A DNA stretch of 64,000 nucleotides from Glandiceps talaboti (Eukaryota > Hemichordata > Enteropneusta > Spengelidae): assembly GCF_964340395.1 (NCBI RefSeq), contig NC_135569.1, forward strand, positions 16,198,519 to 16,262,518. The letters run 5' to 3'. Under the pieces are notes generated by a model. The model searched no databases. It was given only the letters and a program-made list of their open reading frames with translations, and was not told the DNA's origin. Position 1 is the stretch's first letter. Each line of letters starts with the position of its first letter. Shown here piece by piece: positions 25,926 through 38,185 of this stretch. Made by a program: the position numbers and the translations under genes.

Positions 25926-26771
25926 TAGTTTTGTTTATGATCATAGCTGTTTTAATTATTGGAGTAATTCCTTGCTTTGTTTTTTACGTTTTGACAGCAT
26001 AAAACATATACAAGGCACACAATGGTAATACATGGAATAACGGAGTGTAGATCTACAAATGTTAATTAGAGTAATTAAACTTGTTTATTTCTAATAACAC
26101 GGAATAAACAAAAAACAAAACTTAGTATAATGCTGGTGTATACTTTTGTTTTATTGATATAGTCTCAAGGGGGCGCTAAAACCGCTACAAATGAATTTGA
26201 GTTGTATGGCAAACTTCAATTAGCTAGACAGTCTGTATGTTATATAGATTTGAAATTACAAGCGAGATTGTTTGATGCCACCTCCATATGAATGAAGACA
26301 ATTGCAGATTATTTATGCCACATTACAGCAAATGAACATGCACAATTTTGTCAGTATTAAAGTGTTAAAAAGCGGCCATTTCGAAATTATTTGCATGTAA
26401 CACAACGTTTTTATTACAATAACCAAACCGTACATGTTTCTGCATATGTTTTAGTTTGATTTTAAGTTGTGAAGTCCTGCACTTGGACAGCAATTTAATC
26501 TATAAATTAACCACAATTGGTACGTCTATTTTGTAGTTGTCAGATTCTATAGTCTATAGATATTTGTATAAATATTTTATGGTATGATATTTGTGAATTT
26601 TTGGCAGACGTAATAATGTTTGTATTTAGTGCGATGACCTCTGTTGGTCTACATCCTGAACTATTTGTGGAGATAATGCATAAATGAATAAATTATATAA
26701 AATAGTATTGACGACTGTACACAAACAATTATAATGTTGTGTTTCACTATCTCTGGTAACATTCGTGACTA
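25926..26771. other. Unassigned DNA
   Basis: AT-rich; nothing recognised. Confidence 0.5.
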
Positions 26772-27113
26772 TTAAAGCGGTCATATGGATAAGGGTTGGG
26801 TATTTATTTTGGATTTTTAATTTATAAAACAATTTTATCATGGCTTCCTCCTTGAAAACTCAATGTGAAACAACATTGACTAAGTCTGTGTTTGTAACTC
26901 AATACATTGCAAAAAGCTGAAGAATATGTAATTTAAAAAACTAATTTTTTTTGCACATTTATTAATCTTGTACAATGTTTTGCGTTACAAACAAAGACTT
27001 GGCATGTGTTGTTTCATATTGGTTTTTGAAGTAGGAAGCCATGATTAAATTGTTTATTAATTAATTAAAAATCAAAAATAGATATCCAATCCCCATCCAT
27101 TTGGCCACTTTAA
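26772..27113. mobile_element. TTAA-flanked MITE with long inverted repeats
   Basis: TTAA at 26772-26775 and at 27110-27113 bounds arms of about 85 bp in inverted orientation. The left arm has GGTCATATGGATAAGGGTTG, GGATTTTTAATT and ATCATGGCTTCCTCCTTG. The right arm's complement has GGCCAAATGGATGGGGATTG, TGATTTTTAATT and ATCATGGCTTCCTACTTC. The central ~160 bp is unrelated and non-coding. TTAA ends are typical of piggyBac-type insertion, but assignment by end motif alone is tentative. Confidence 0.7.
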
Positions 27114-30100
27114 AACAATATTTCAGTATATTAATCGAATCTTTGGTGTGAATTGTTCGTTTTCCGCATGTCTGGCATAGTGTTTCTGCTAAGGGTCGTA
27201 AATACCGGAGACAGGGAGGAATTTTTTTATAACTAGTACCATATATTAAACGTGAAACAATTGCAAAATACCCACGGAATCCGGGTATATTTTACTTATT
27301 TATTTATTTACCAGAACTGTAAGTGGCACAAGAATAACCTTACAACCAATGGTTCTCCAAAAATAAACAAATTAACTCATATAAAATATAACGTCTCTAG
27401 GTCTTCGCATTTCAATGGTCTTGTGTTCCTCCTATACACTGGTATCACTATCAATAATGAGTATACCACCCCCGGATTTATGAAAGCTGTCACCTCAATT
27501 TACTAACATATTCATCTTTAGAAAATGTTGTATTGTTGTGTGATTGATTACATTACGAGATAAGGCCTATGATATGATGTAACTCCATACTTATAGATAA
27601 ATGTATGTTGTCAGCCGTCAGGGTTGTTATGAAAGTCGACTCTGTTTACTTGAAATATCAGTACTAAAATCTACTTTCGCATCAAGTATGCATTTCCCTA
27701 TTGTCTATATTTACACACGGCCTTGACATCGGCTTTGGCAGTGCAAAGCATATGGCTAAGGAATCAAAACGGATATAAAGAATTGTGATTATGTTGGATT
27801 TTTTATTTGTGAAATCATCTTTGGTATTCACTATAACAATGTCATACTATAACATGTATGTTCCCTAGAGGCCACTCATGGTAAGCCTCATTCAGGTCAA
27901 AATCCTACTCCGATTATATTTCGCAAAAGATACTCGAAAAAGCTATTATGTATGAGATTTGATTTGTAAATTTTTCTTTTCGGCAAGTATGTCTGTATCA
28001 TATTCTACCCAAAGGATTTCAAGTTGCTCACAAGTTTACTTCATAATGTAATGCACGTGATGTTTTTTTTCTTCGAAGCTCAGACCTCGTATAATGCATT
28101 CCTTATGATTGGCAGATTATGTTTGTATATAGAAATGAAATGAAATGATATTAATGTAAGCATGTATTCCTGGCTTAGCGTTAGTCCTATGCATGTGCGA
28201 GTATGCTTAGTTTATCTCAGCGACACCTTTCGGATTTCCACTCACGTGACCTCAGGACAAAATCACCCAATATAATTGGACATAGACCTTGATTAGTTAT
28301 TTAGAAAAAAATACATGCAAATTTAAAGTAAAGTCGTTTATTGCGCAAATCGTTTCTAAGGTGCATAACTAACGATGGTCAAGTAAAGTCCTATGAACAT
28401 CAGAAAACCTAATTCCGAAATTAGGTTTAATTCTAAATGCTGATTGCACGAATGCATCGATTGCAGGTACTTAAAAAACGAATTCCTTTCATCTCGAGAT
28501 TAGGATTTCACGTTATCGTCATTAGTCACGCATCATGTACTACATGTGAGTCTATTGTATCAAGAAATGGCGAGCATATTACCTGACAAAACAGTGATTT
28601 TAGATTTTACATTTCATCGTAGTCGAGATAAACTCAATTGCAATATGGCGAGAGTAGTTCGTAATCAAACATTGTTACACGGCTAAAAAGTTTGAATAAG
28701 TGCCATATCAAAACGTGCATACAATAAACAATTTTAGCATTTCTGAGGTGAGAATTAAAGTATCGGGATATGTGATCTCAAATCTGCAGGCCATCGCATC
28801 TACTGTACAAGGTTAAATTACTGCCCTCCGTCGACATCATTCACAATACTATACATCATTGTTATGAGCACGAACTATTGCTGTGTTCGTCAAATACATA
28901 AACAAAACGTCCAAGTGTATGTTATTGATCAAGCTAAACATGTAACAAGCAGAACATTATTATGAATAATAATGATTAGATTCTTTTGGATCATTTACAT
29001 CTGGCTACTTTAAATTCAATCTATATCAAACTCATGAATGGAAAACTGTCATCTCCTACAAGTAATTATTAGAGGGGTCCATATTTTCATAAACTGTATT
29101 TTTAATTAACTCGGTTCCCTGCGAGTCACACGTCGAGGCTATTCCAAAAACATTCTTAATACAATGATTAAATAACATTAGCTTTATAATTTTCAATATG
29201 AAGTGAGATATGCATATTTGTCGTGAAATGAACAAACAACTGAGTTAATACCCTACAGGACAATCCGCTACTACAAGTAACGTTACACATCACTACTGTC
29301 TGTACTTTGTTAGCTATTAGCAGGAGGGTAATACAAACTAACCTTGCGGCTATGCATATTCTTACACAATCATCACATTGAACCATGTCGATAAACCTGC
29401 TTACATATTTCATTATTCTTACTTTATATTAATCTCTACTCTTCCAATATTTATCATATTGACGCCATTCATTCAATATGCATATTAAATGTGAAATGTA
29501 ATGACGACTTCGTTGATGAAAGGTGACACTATTCTTACAAACAATTTGTATATGTTGTACAAATACTCATTTGATACAAGTTATTACATTTTAATGTACC
29601 TTAACGTAGTTTGTGCCTGGGATGTGAAAGTCTTAAACTTGTATTATTGTGTTCTAGAAACTTTATTCTAATCTAGGTTAAAATCAAGAAAGATATTCAG
29701 GGGTCACTATGTATATCCACAGACAGGGAATTGTTCTTCCTCTAGAAATAGAGACAAATGTTAACATAATATCAAAATTATCCAATTTACAAAATAATAA
29801 AAATAGCCGCCAAATATTGTGTTAACTCTGTGAGAAAATAAAGGGATGTTGATTTCCTGGAAAACAAGGTGGTAAACCCCAAATTTCCATTGCTATTTCA
29901 AAAGGACAAGAATAGAAGCTGTCAAATGGCAAAGTTTGGATAGATATGAAATACTTTAATGTTTACGGTAATCGATCATCGAGGATCATTCTATCTTAAT
30001 ACCAAAACACATATAATGTTTGCTCTATTGTTTCTACCGGAGCGTTGATCCAGACTTTTCACAAAGGTACAATAACTGTTTAAAATTGTTGGTATTAGTG

Positions 30101-31051
30101 TTTTAGAGAGAAATGACACCCGTGACCCGCAAATATTCGGGAATTAGTTTTTTCATTGTTTAAATCAGCGACGTCATTACCTGACAACATTAAAGTGCTA
30201 GACAACATAAATATAGTATTTGCTGTAGCAAGTATCACAATATTTAGTCTGCATATACAACAAATAAATAATCAACTAATGATGAGTAATGCAATATATG
30301 AGTGCATGATACAGTTTTAAGTTCCCTCCAACCCCACCTCCTTTCCATGAGATTTGCTGATAAACAACACATGTCATGAAATTAATGTTGTTGATTCTTG
30401 AACATTTATAACTAAAGTATTGAATACCACACAGTGACCAATTTCGGCATTTGAGGTCGCAAAACGACTGATGTTTTTCTTTTAATGTGAAATTGTTATA
30501 TATTAATTTAAGCTGTTCAGCAAAGGGCAGCGCTTTTTCTCCCTCTAATTCACATATCTCAAACTAATAATTTCAATGCGAATGTACGTATGTTTGGAAT
30601 TCTTAAATTTGTTACATGTGATTCCATTGTAATATTCTCCTTTTGGAATAAGAAACCTCGGTAATACAATTAGCGTTCATCTTTCTACAAGAATCAACTG
30701 TAAACATTTTCAACCACAGTTGAATAGTGTGAGGCAAAGAACATATAATATGTTGTTTTGGATTGACAAAACTATCTTTATATTAATAGGTCGAGTACGT
30801 GACATACATGAAATGATACAATTTGTTCTGATACCTGAAATAACAAATCAACGACATAACATGGCATGATACGACGTGGCTTGATATGACAAACTGTGCA
30901 GACACGTGATTTGATTTCAAAATGTATATCTTACTATATTTAGTAACTGTTATGGTGTATTTGAGGTACTGCCTTGTGTTGTAATATGGTTTGATCTTGT
31001 GTGACATGTAACATAATGTAATGGGATAGGTTGTCATGGTACATTTTTTGA
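27114..31051. other. 3.9 kb of unassigned AT-rich DNA
   Basis: Only short random frames (81-84 codons at most). From about 30800 the sequence becomes rich in GATAT/GACAT-like pentamers, apparently decayed flank of the following satellite. Confidence 0.5.
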
Positions 31052-31555
31052 GGCGATATGATGTGATGTGATGTGATGTGATGTGATCGATTTGATGTGA
31101 TGTGATGTTATGTTATGTGATGTAGTGTGATGTGATGTGATGTTATGCGATGTGATGTGATATGATGTGATGTTATGCGATGTGATGTGATGTGATGTGA
31201 TGTAATGTAATGTGATGTGATCTGATGTTATGCGATGTGATGTGATGTGTGTGATGTGATGTGATGTGATGTTATTCGATGTGATGTGATGTGATGTGTG
31301 TGATGTGATGTAATGTGATGTGATATGATGTGATGTTATGCGATGTGATGTGATGTGATGTGATGTGATGTAATGTAATGTGATGTGATCTGATGTTATG
31401 CGATGTGATGTGATGTGATGTGATGTGATGTGATGTTATTCGATGTGATGTGATGTGATGTGTGTGATGTGATGTAATGTGATGTGATGTGATGTGATGT
31501 GATGCGTCGTGATCGATTTGATGTGATGTGATATGATGTGAAGTGACATGATGTG
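31052..31555. repeat. (GATGT)n satellite with higher-order duplication
   Basis: Pentamer array of mostly GATGT with GTTAT, GCGAT, TAATG and GATCGATTTGATG variants. The variant TCTGATGTTATGCGATG recurs at 31221 and 31389 (168 bp apart), and GTTATTCGATG at 31271 and 31435 (164 bp apart), showing that a block of about 165 bp was duplicated. The complementary strand gives H/I/T/S-rich artefactual frames. Confidence 0.9.
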
Positions 31556-33728
31556 ATAAGATACAAAAACTATTGTTAAAATATGAATTAAGCGGTAGAT
31601 GTGATCTGATCTCTTCAAAAACAGAGAGATCCTGCTAGTGTAAATAAAGGTATTTCCAGTCAGTGCAGTCACTTGACAGAATGATAGTACAATGTCACCT
31701 TAGTATGTAAGTAGTACATCTAATGTCAACATTCTAAAATATATATGCTAGCTATTCATGCCAGAGCTAAGTGACCTTACGTGACCTTGAATTGTTCAGT
31801 ATGCCAGATTAAAAAAAAAAACATTTCATTGCATAATTTAATACTTCATTGTTTTGATAGAAATAACATCAAACGACTATGACGGAACCCCACAGCCTTA
31901 CAGTGGATGGTATGGCATACAGAAGTTACTTTCGCTCGGATCGCTCGCGAGTGATGGATTAAAGGATGCGTCAACAACGTGTGCCTACAGACCACTGGTT
32001 TCTGTGATCTCAAACACCACATGAAATTGTAACATTGTGTATTGAGGCGAAACGGTTTGAAAAAGTTGATTTCTGAAAACATTTGTCGTAAACATACTAA
32101 TAAATTCGGTTTCGTAAACTCAGATTGACATACTTTTTGATGTGTTCTGTTTCAGAGTAAATTGTTGTATAAAGCCGTCAAAATGTTGTACATTATGACA
32201 AGGCTTGCGTGTGTCTCAAATACCCGTAGTGCAAAGCTTTTATGACAAAAAGTGTATGGACTTACCATTATGAAAAGACCATGAACTTGATTGGTAGTCT
32301 TTATATTGGCTACCTACATTATAAAAAAAATACTACGTAATGGAAAATTCCATCCATACACTTCAAAAAAGACTTTCCGTCCTTCAAAGTGACAGATGTA
32401 TCAACAAATGTGTAGATTCTGGAATCTAAGCTACCTATATATTGTTCATATCGACAAGGCCATTGACATGGCACAATGAAATGTGTTATTCATATACAAA
32501 GTAGTATCAAAGGTTAGATATTTATAAACATGTATGTAATAAGACAACCATTATTAATCCTCTGATATTGATGTAGACAACAACATTGTTCCACTTCGAT
32601 TTTTGTAACACTACAGAATTTCTAACGTGGCACCACCGAATGGAAAATAAGTATCGTGCCATCTTCCAAACTTTGTGGAAGAAAATGATCACCGAGTGAT
32701 GTACTCCACCCTGTGAAATCACCGTGCAGGTAACACTAAACTCTCACGCGATACATTTGAAATTTAAAAGACCATAGACAGTCCTCTCAATGTACATGTA
32801 CATTGGTTTCTTTCTAGATACTAACGTCAATGCTTGATTGAAATGTACTATTCAATGACCGGGTACCATCCGAAATAAAAATAACTATAGTGTCTGCATT
32901 TGATGGCCAATGGTTATCTTTACTTAGTAAACGTGACAATTACATATAATGAACATGTTAGAAAAATGCACATTGAACTGACAAACCAGATATCTTGTAT
33001 GCATTTGCATTCTTTGGTCTACAATGAAAATAATAGCAATAGAACGAAAAACAGTGGTGTCACAGACTTGTGACATATTTAGTAAAGTTTTAATATTGGA
33101 GTCAACGACATTAGGTTGACTGGTCAGAGTTGTCGACAAGCTATGGACATCAGATGCATGTTTGTGCGCACATAGTAATCAGGTTTCGACAGATGACTGC
33201 AAGGTGGATAAACAACTTGTAAGATTGAATTTGCATATACTATGAAGGACACCTGGTACCAATTATGATCATCAAATCCTGTGTGGCAACTCAGTTGTTT
33301 TGTTAAAAGTGACAATGTTTGACAGTTCTGGAAGCGGAACTTCAGATTTGGATCTGTGATGAACCTACACTGTTACTGTAGTATGCTGTTGGATTCCTGT
33401 ATGGGGTAGTTCTGAACTCTGTTATTGCAACATTTTTACCCGGCACTGTGAATGATACATTGTGTGGAACTGCGCATTTCATAACAAAACAATCGTTAGC
33501 GTCGTCTACGATTTGAGTGTGTTGCGGTCTGCGCTTTGATACGAGACAAACGAGATTTTACATCAAAATTGAGAGTAGTTTTATTTGCCACACAACCAGC
33601 CATCAGTAATTTTCAAGTGTTCTCTAAATGTATAGATTTAAGCATATTTTTTCCGTAAAAGCAATTTCGCTGTACAAGTGTTGCATTTATTTTATTTAGA
33701 TAGAAATTAGACCAGTTGAACCTGTGAC

Positions 33729-33731
<3 letters not shown>
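31556..33731. other. 2.2 kb of unassigned DNA
   Basis: A weak inverted pair, AGTGTATGGA near 32250 and TCCATACACT near 32353, may be a decayed hairpin element. Minus-strand frames of 63-78 codons have no recognisable family. Confidence 0.45.

Positions 33732-33781
<50 letters not shown>
33732..33781. repeat. (TG)n microsatellite
   Basis: About 25 uninterrupted TG units. Confidence 0.95.
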
Positions 33782-33783
<2 letters not shown>

Positions 33784-34190
33784 CTTTCTTATTGTATCGC
33801 CAGTGATTGTGGTTCCTCGTCAATCCTGTACTTTAGACAAACTCGGCTTTCGTGACAAATGGAAATAAAAGAGATACAATGGTACATCTTGTCATCAATA
33901 TATGTCTTTGGGCTTCAAGGTATTAAAAGGTCTAGTGATGTTGACTCGAAGAAGCTAAGAACATTTGACGTTTGATAAAATATATGTTCAGTAAAGGGTA
34001 TCGTTATCGAGTTATAGAATACATGCGTGCGTACTAAACTGACTGCATATAACAGCGTTGAAAATGGCAATTAAAATTAATAAAATTCAACATCTGCTCA
34101 CTTTCACCAAACATGATCCCATCTACAGTGGTCTATATACCACACAATAACAAATAAGCAAGCGCGACATCTACATACATGTACGTATCA
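33782..34190. other. Unassigned DNA
   Basis: No feature seen. Confidence 0.5.
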
Positions 34191-34372
34191 TGTATGTACA
34201 TATGTACGTACGTACGTACGTATGTATGTATGTATGTATGTATGTATGTACGTACGTACGTACGTACGTACGTACGTATGTATGTATGTATGTATGTATG
34301 TATGTATGTACGTATGTACGTATGTATGTATGTATGTATGTATGTATGTATGTATGTATGTATGTGCGTGCG
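34191..34372. repeat. (GTAC/GTAT)n microsatellite
   Basis: Blocks of GTAC alternate with blocks of GTAT over about 180 bp. GTAC is self-complementary, so those blocks are perfect palindromic runs. All frames are open on both strands (MYVC/TYIH repeats); these are artefacts. Confidence 0.95.
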
Positions 34373-37300
34373 TTCGTGCTTGCTTAAAATGTATATATAT
34401 TCACGCATTAAAACTTATCCATACCAATAGAGTCAATTAGTGAAGATGATATAAAATACTGCCAATAGAAACAGTCATGGAGCAATACATATACAACAAA
34501 AGAAATACATGGCGATAAATGCTTTTACTATAGGTACCTTACAGATTTTGGAAGACATGGAAACAATTTCGTCTCTGACAGCATTTCATGTTGCCTAGCT
34601 TTTGTTTAAGGTTACTCCACCACTGGGATTACTATAATGTTATCTGTCAATTTAATAAGAAGCATTAAATAAGATTATCGAGTTGCCATGACAACTAACA
34701 TTTACTGTCAGAGGTAGTTATGGTAAAGTTCTATTGCTTTGTAGTCGCAAAGCTTAGATCCTCACCTAATTAGGTGTATGTACATCTGCATTGCTTGACG
34801 ATAAATCCCTAGGGTATGGACGAATGTCAAATAATCGTCATATTGAAAGCCACGTGTATCAGAGTTTTCCTTCTGACCATTGTCTTTCTATGTTGTTTTT
34901 GAGTAACATGTAACTCAGTGAACTGTCTGTTGAAATATTGCGTAAAAGTTCACTGTTCATTAAATGTATACACTATATAACTTTGATATTATGACGATGT
35001 TAAATAATAATGTGTTTTGTGTGCTTGCAGTTACGTGATCTATATCAAGGCTTTTATTCTTTTAACGCTATCAGATACCTGCTATTTGACAATCAATCAA
35101 AACAGCGCCACTTCTTAAAATATCAAAATGAAGTGTTAACATTAATTGTGCTTCATAAGTAGAACATTCCTCTTCTTCTATATACTTCAAAGGAGGTATT
35201 GTTCTGTAAAATGAAATGGAGTTAAAAATATCGGGAAACCAAGGGCCATATATGGTAAAAAGTTGGGAGTGTCCGACCGTTAATGTTCTGTGTTATGTAA
35301 ACTTTCCATTTGACACGGTCCAGTGGTAGTTTTGAAACAACTGTTGTCATTACCGATTTGTCCCGTCTTGATGAATACTAGAAACCTAAATATTATACTT
35401 TCAAAAGATGATTTTAAAAAACTTCATTTTTTTGTGGAAACTTGTATTGCTTACCAACACCTGAATGTTATACGCGATCATTTAAGGAGAGTTATATATC
35501 TCTGACCAATCGAAGAGATATTTGGTTTTCTGCATAAGTTAATTCTTTATAGGGATATGGGTCAAACCTGTGTTTTGTCTGTTTATTAATTGAGATGTTT
35601 GTTTCTTTGTCTGTTACTTTGTTTGTTTCTTTGTTTGTTTGTGAAGACTTATTTATGTTATTGTACATACGGAGACATCGTTACCATCGAATAGTAAGCA
35701 TGAAATCTGTAGCAAATCGATTGAGCAAACAAAATTAATAACTGAAGCGCTTAGAGAAATACATATTTGTACATATAAACCCGATGATGTATGCGATCCA
35801 TACTCCTTACACAAATCGACATACATGTAACGTTGCTTGACTTTAATATAGATATATTACAGCTAGATAAACACATGACTTCGAGATGACTATGACCCTT
35901 AAGGAAATTTATATAATTTATACATATATCTCCAAGCATGAATAGAGACATCGTTGTTTTCAGCATCGGTTACTTTACGGCGAGACAAGTTTTACGGGGC
36001 ATAGCCTTAATTTATTTTTTACAAGAATATAAATACCAGGAATAAAAAACCATAAAATATAATCGGTCATTGCTGTTAGCTGTAAAAGTTGTCATCCTGT
36101 TGTATTTTACAGTATTTTATTGATGACTAAAACAATGTCATTGTAACAGATACTTTGGTACATCTAAGGTGAACAGAAAAAAACAAATGCCCCAATCTAA
36201 ACCTCATTGAGTTGTTCTATTTCTAAGTGCTGGCTTTTACACTAAAGACTATTCAATGTCAAATTTATCAAACTAGGAAAGCGTTCCATTGACTGTCTTC
36301 TGACAAGTGGATGTCGTTAATCAGTTTCATCTCATTGAAAAACTGAACCCAATTTTTAACATTTTAACAGTTCGTTCATGTTGAACTTCTACCACAAGTA
36401 ATTGTTTAGCAGTATTATGATACCGCTTAGTACATTACCGGTCATAAATGATTTCCGTCACAATTGAACATCTGGGCTTTCAGGATTTCCACTTTGTATC
36501 TAATGATGCACATGCTCGTTTTTGTAAAAATAATTTTGTCATTATGTGATTGCGGAGCGTTTCCCCAGCATTGTTACTGATTTCACAACATATTTAAGAA
36601 CGACGTAAATAGTGAACTATAAAGTACTCAAAGGACAATTTGTGAAAACAGTTTAACCAAGGAGATGTCCGAGGGCAATATAATTACCCTTCTTAAAACT
36701 GATGGATGTCTTCCTATGTAGCTTTATATTGGGTTATGCAAAACGCGGCAAATCAAGGTCACGACATTTCTGTCGTCGACTGAACAACATAAATTGTTTG
36801 CGGAATATCCCAAATTTCCCTGTATGAATGTTAAGTACTATTTTGCTATTTTGAGCAAAAGGCGGAGTCTTTGTTATTATACAAAAAACAAGACAATTAA
36901 TATTAGCTATTATATCATGGATGTCAGGGTATTTATGAAGCCTACAATGTGTAAAATGTTCGGCCTGAATGTATACACCGTAGTTGAAATAAATCAAATT
37001 CATCTTACATTCATGTGCGTGAAGAATAAAGACTAAAAGTAAATATGATCTCGCACCATCAAATCATACACAATCAAGTCTTAGTGTATTCTACAGTAAG
37101 AACATATGCGTAAAGGTTTGACATTAGCAGACTAGAAAGTAATGCTGTAAGCAATGTCTCTTGATGTTAATTACAGAGGAGACAATCAATATTAATATCT
37201 CAAGGCTATCGCTTTATTCATGTATCCTTTTCCGTGCAAGACCATGACGTGACCTGGCTAGTGCATCAATACATAGTTCTGATATAATTAGTACAATTCG

Positions 37301-37736
37301 ATACCCACTGAAGGCTTGCACAGTCTAAATACATAGTTTGCATTATAGTATCCAGAAAAGCAGGCTCAGTTCAGTCTGTTGTTCATCTCCTTAACTTTCA
37401 TTACCAAAGTAAGTGATACAACATCTGGGTTGATTTTGTAAAGCGTCACGACTGAATTGTGACATAGACTTATCCATTAGAGACGGCGTCCCTTTATTTA
37501 ATCAAACCCTAAATGAAGACGTTCGGGTCCCATAGGGTTAAGGATTGCCTGTGGACAAGTCTTGGCATACATATGTATCAATCGCCGAAGAGCTACAATT
37601 TCTCCACAGAATGTTATTTGTCTAGTAAAGAACGGCAGACAGTGAAAAGGAGGTCAGGTGTACATATTTATAAAGTAAATATTCTTCGAGCAAAAAGTAA
37701 AACTTAGACCCTATATACTGCTGAGTCAGGGTGATC
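34373..37736. other. 3.4 kb of unassigned DNA
   Basis: Contains a short GTTT/CTTT-rich stretch at 35597-35642. Two opposite-strand frames overlap at 36734-37036 (80-89 codons); both look random. Confidence 0.5.
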
Positions 37737-38185
37737 CTATTTTTTTGTGTTTCTCATTACCCGACCGGCCCAAAAGTTCCAGCTCCAATATCAAAATTTA
37801 GAAATATTTTTATTTTCGCCGCCCTTAATATTTTATGGACTCGCGAACAGCGCCCTTTCTAGCAAGAATAAACAAGTGTCTTGACTGTAAATGTCATCTA
37901 CAGTCATGGCGGCGGTGCCACTTGTTCATACACTGAACATTTCTTTCATAACGGAAGTTATTCAAGTAGTGGGGAGGTGCTAAGAACATGCCAATTGTGT
38001 AAAAAAAAATTTCGGTAAGGGTTGTTACCAGGAATCCAATAAGAAAAAGATAGATAGGAGGAAAAGGAGAGGTAGAGAAACATGGAGAAAATTATTTTTT
38101 ATTTGTTTACTCTTTTTTTTCAAATCGACCGACCGACCGACCCATACTTGCCATGAAAAAGTAATGAAACATAAAAAAATATAAT
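37737..38185. mobile_element. Probable diverged repeat with ATTACCCGACC end
   Basis: The left end TATTTTTTTGTGTTTCTCAT plus TACCCGACC resembles the complement of the right end, TATTTTTTTATGTTTCATTA plus C, giving an inverted terminal repeat of about 20 bp. The ends also resemble those of the TTAGGCCTAA repeats at 9940 and 25576. A short GACC tetranucleotide run lies at 38126-38143. The interior is not clearly alignable, so family membership is tentative. Confidence 0.4.

Noticed and set aside
34133-34440. Open frames rich in TYV/MYVC/HTYI
   Set aside because: Same artefact from the (GTAC/GTAT)n array.
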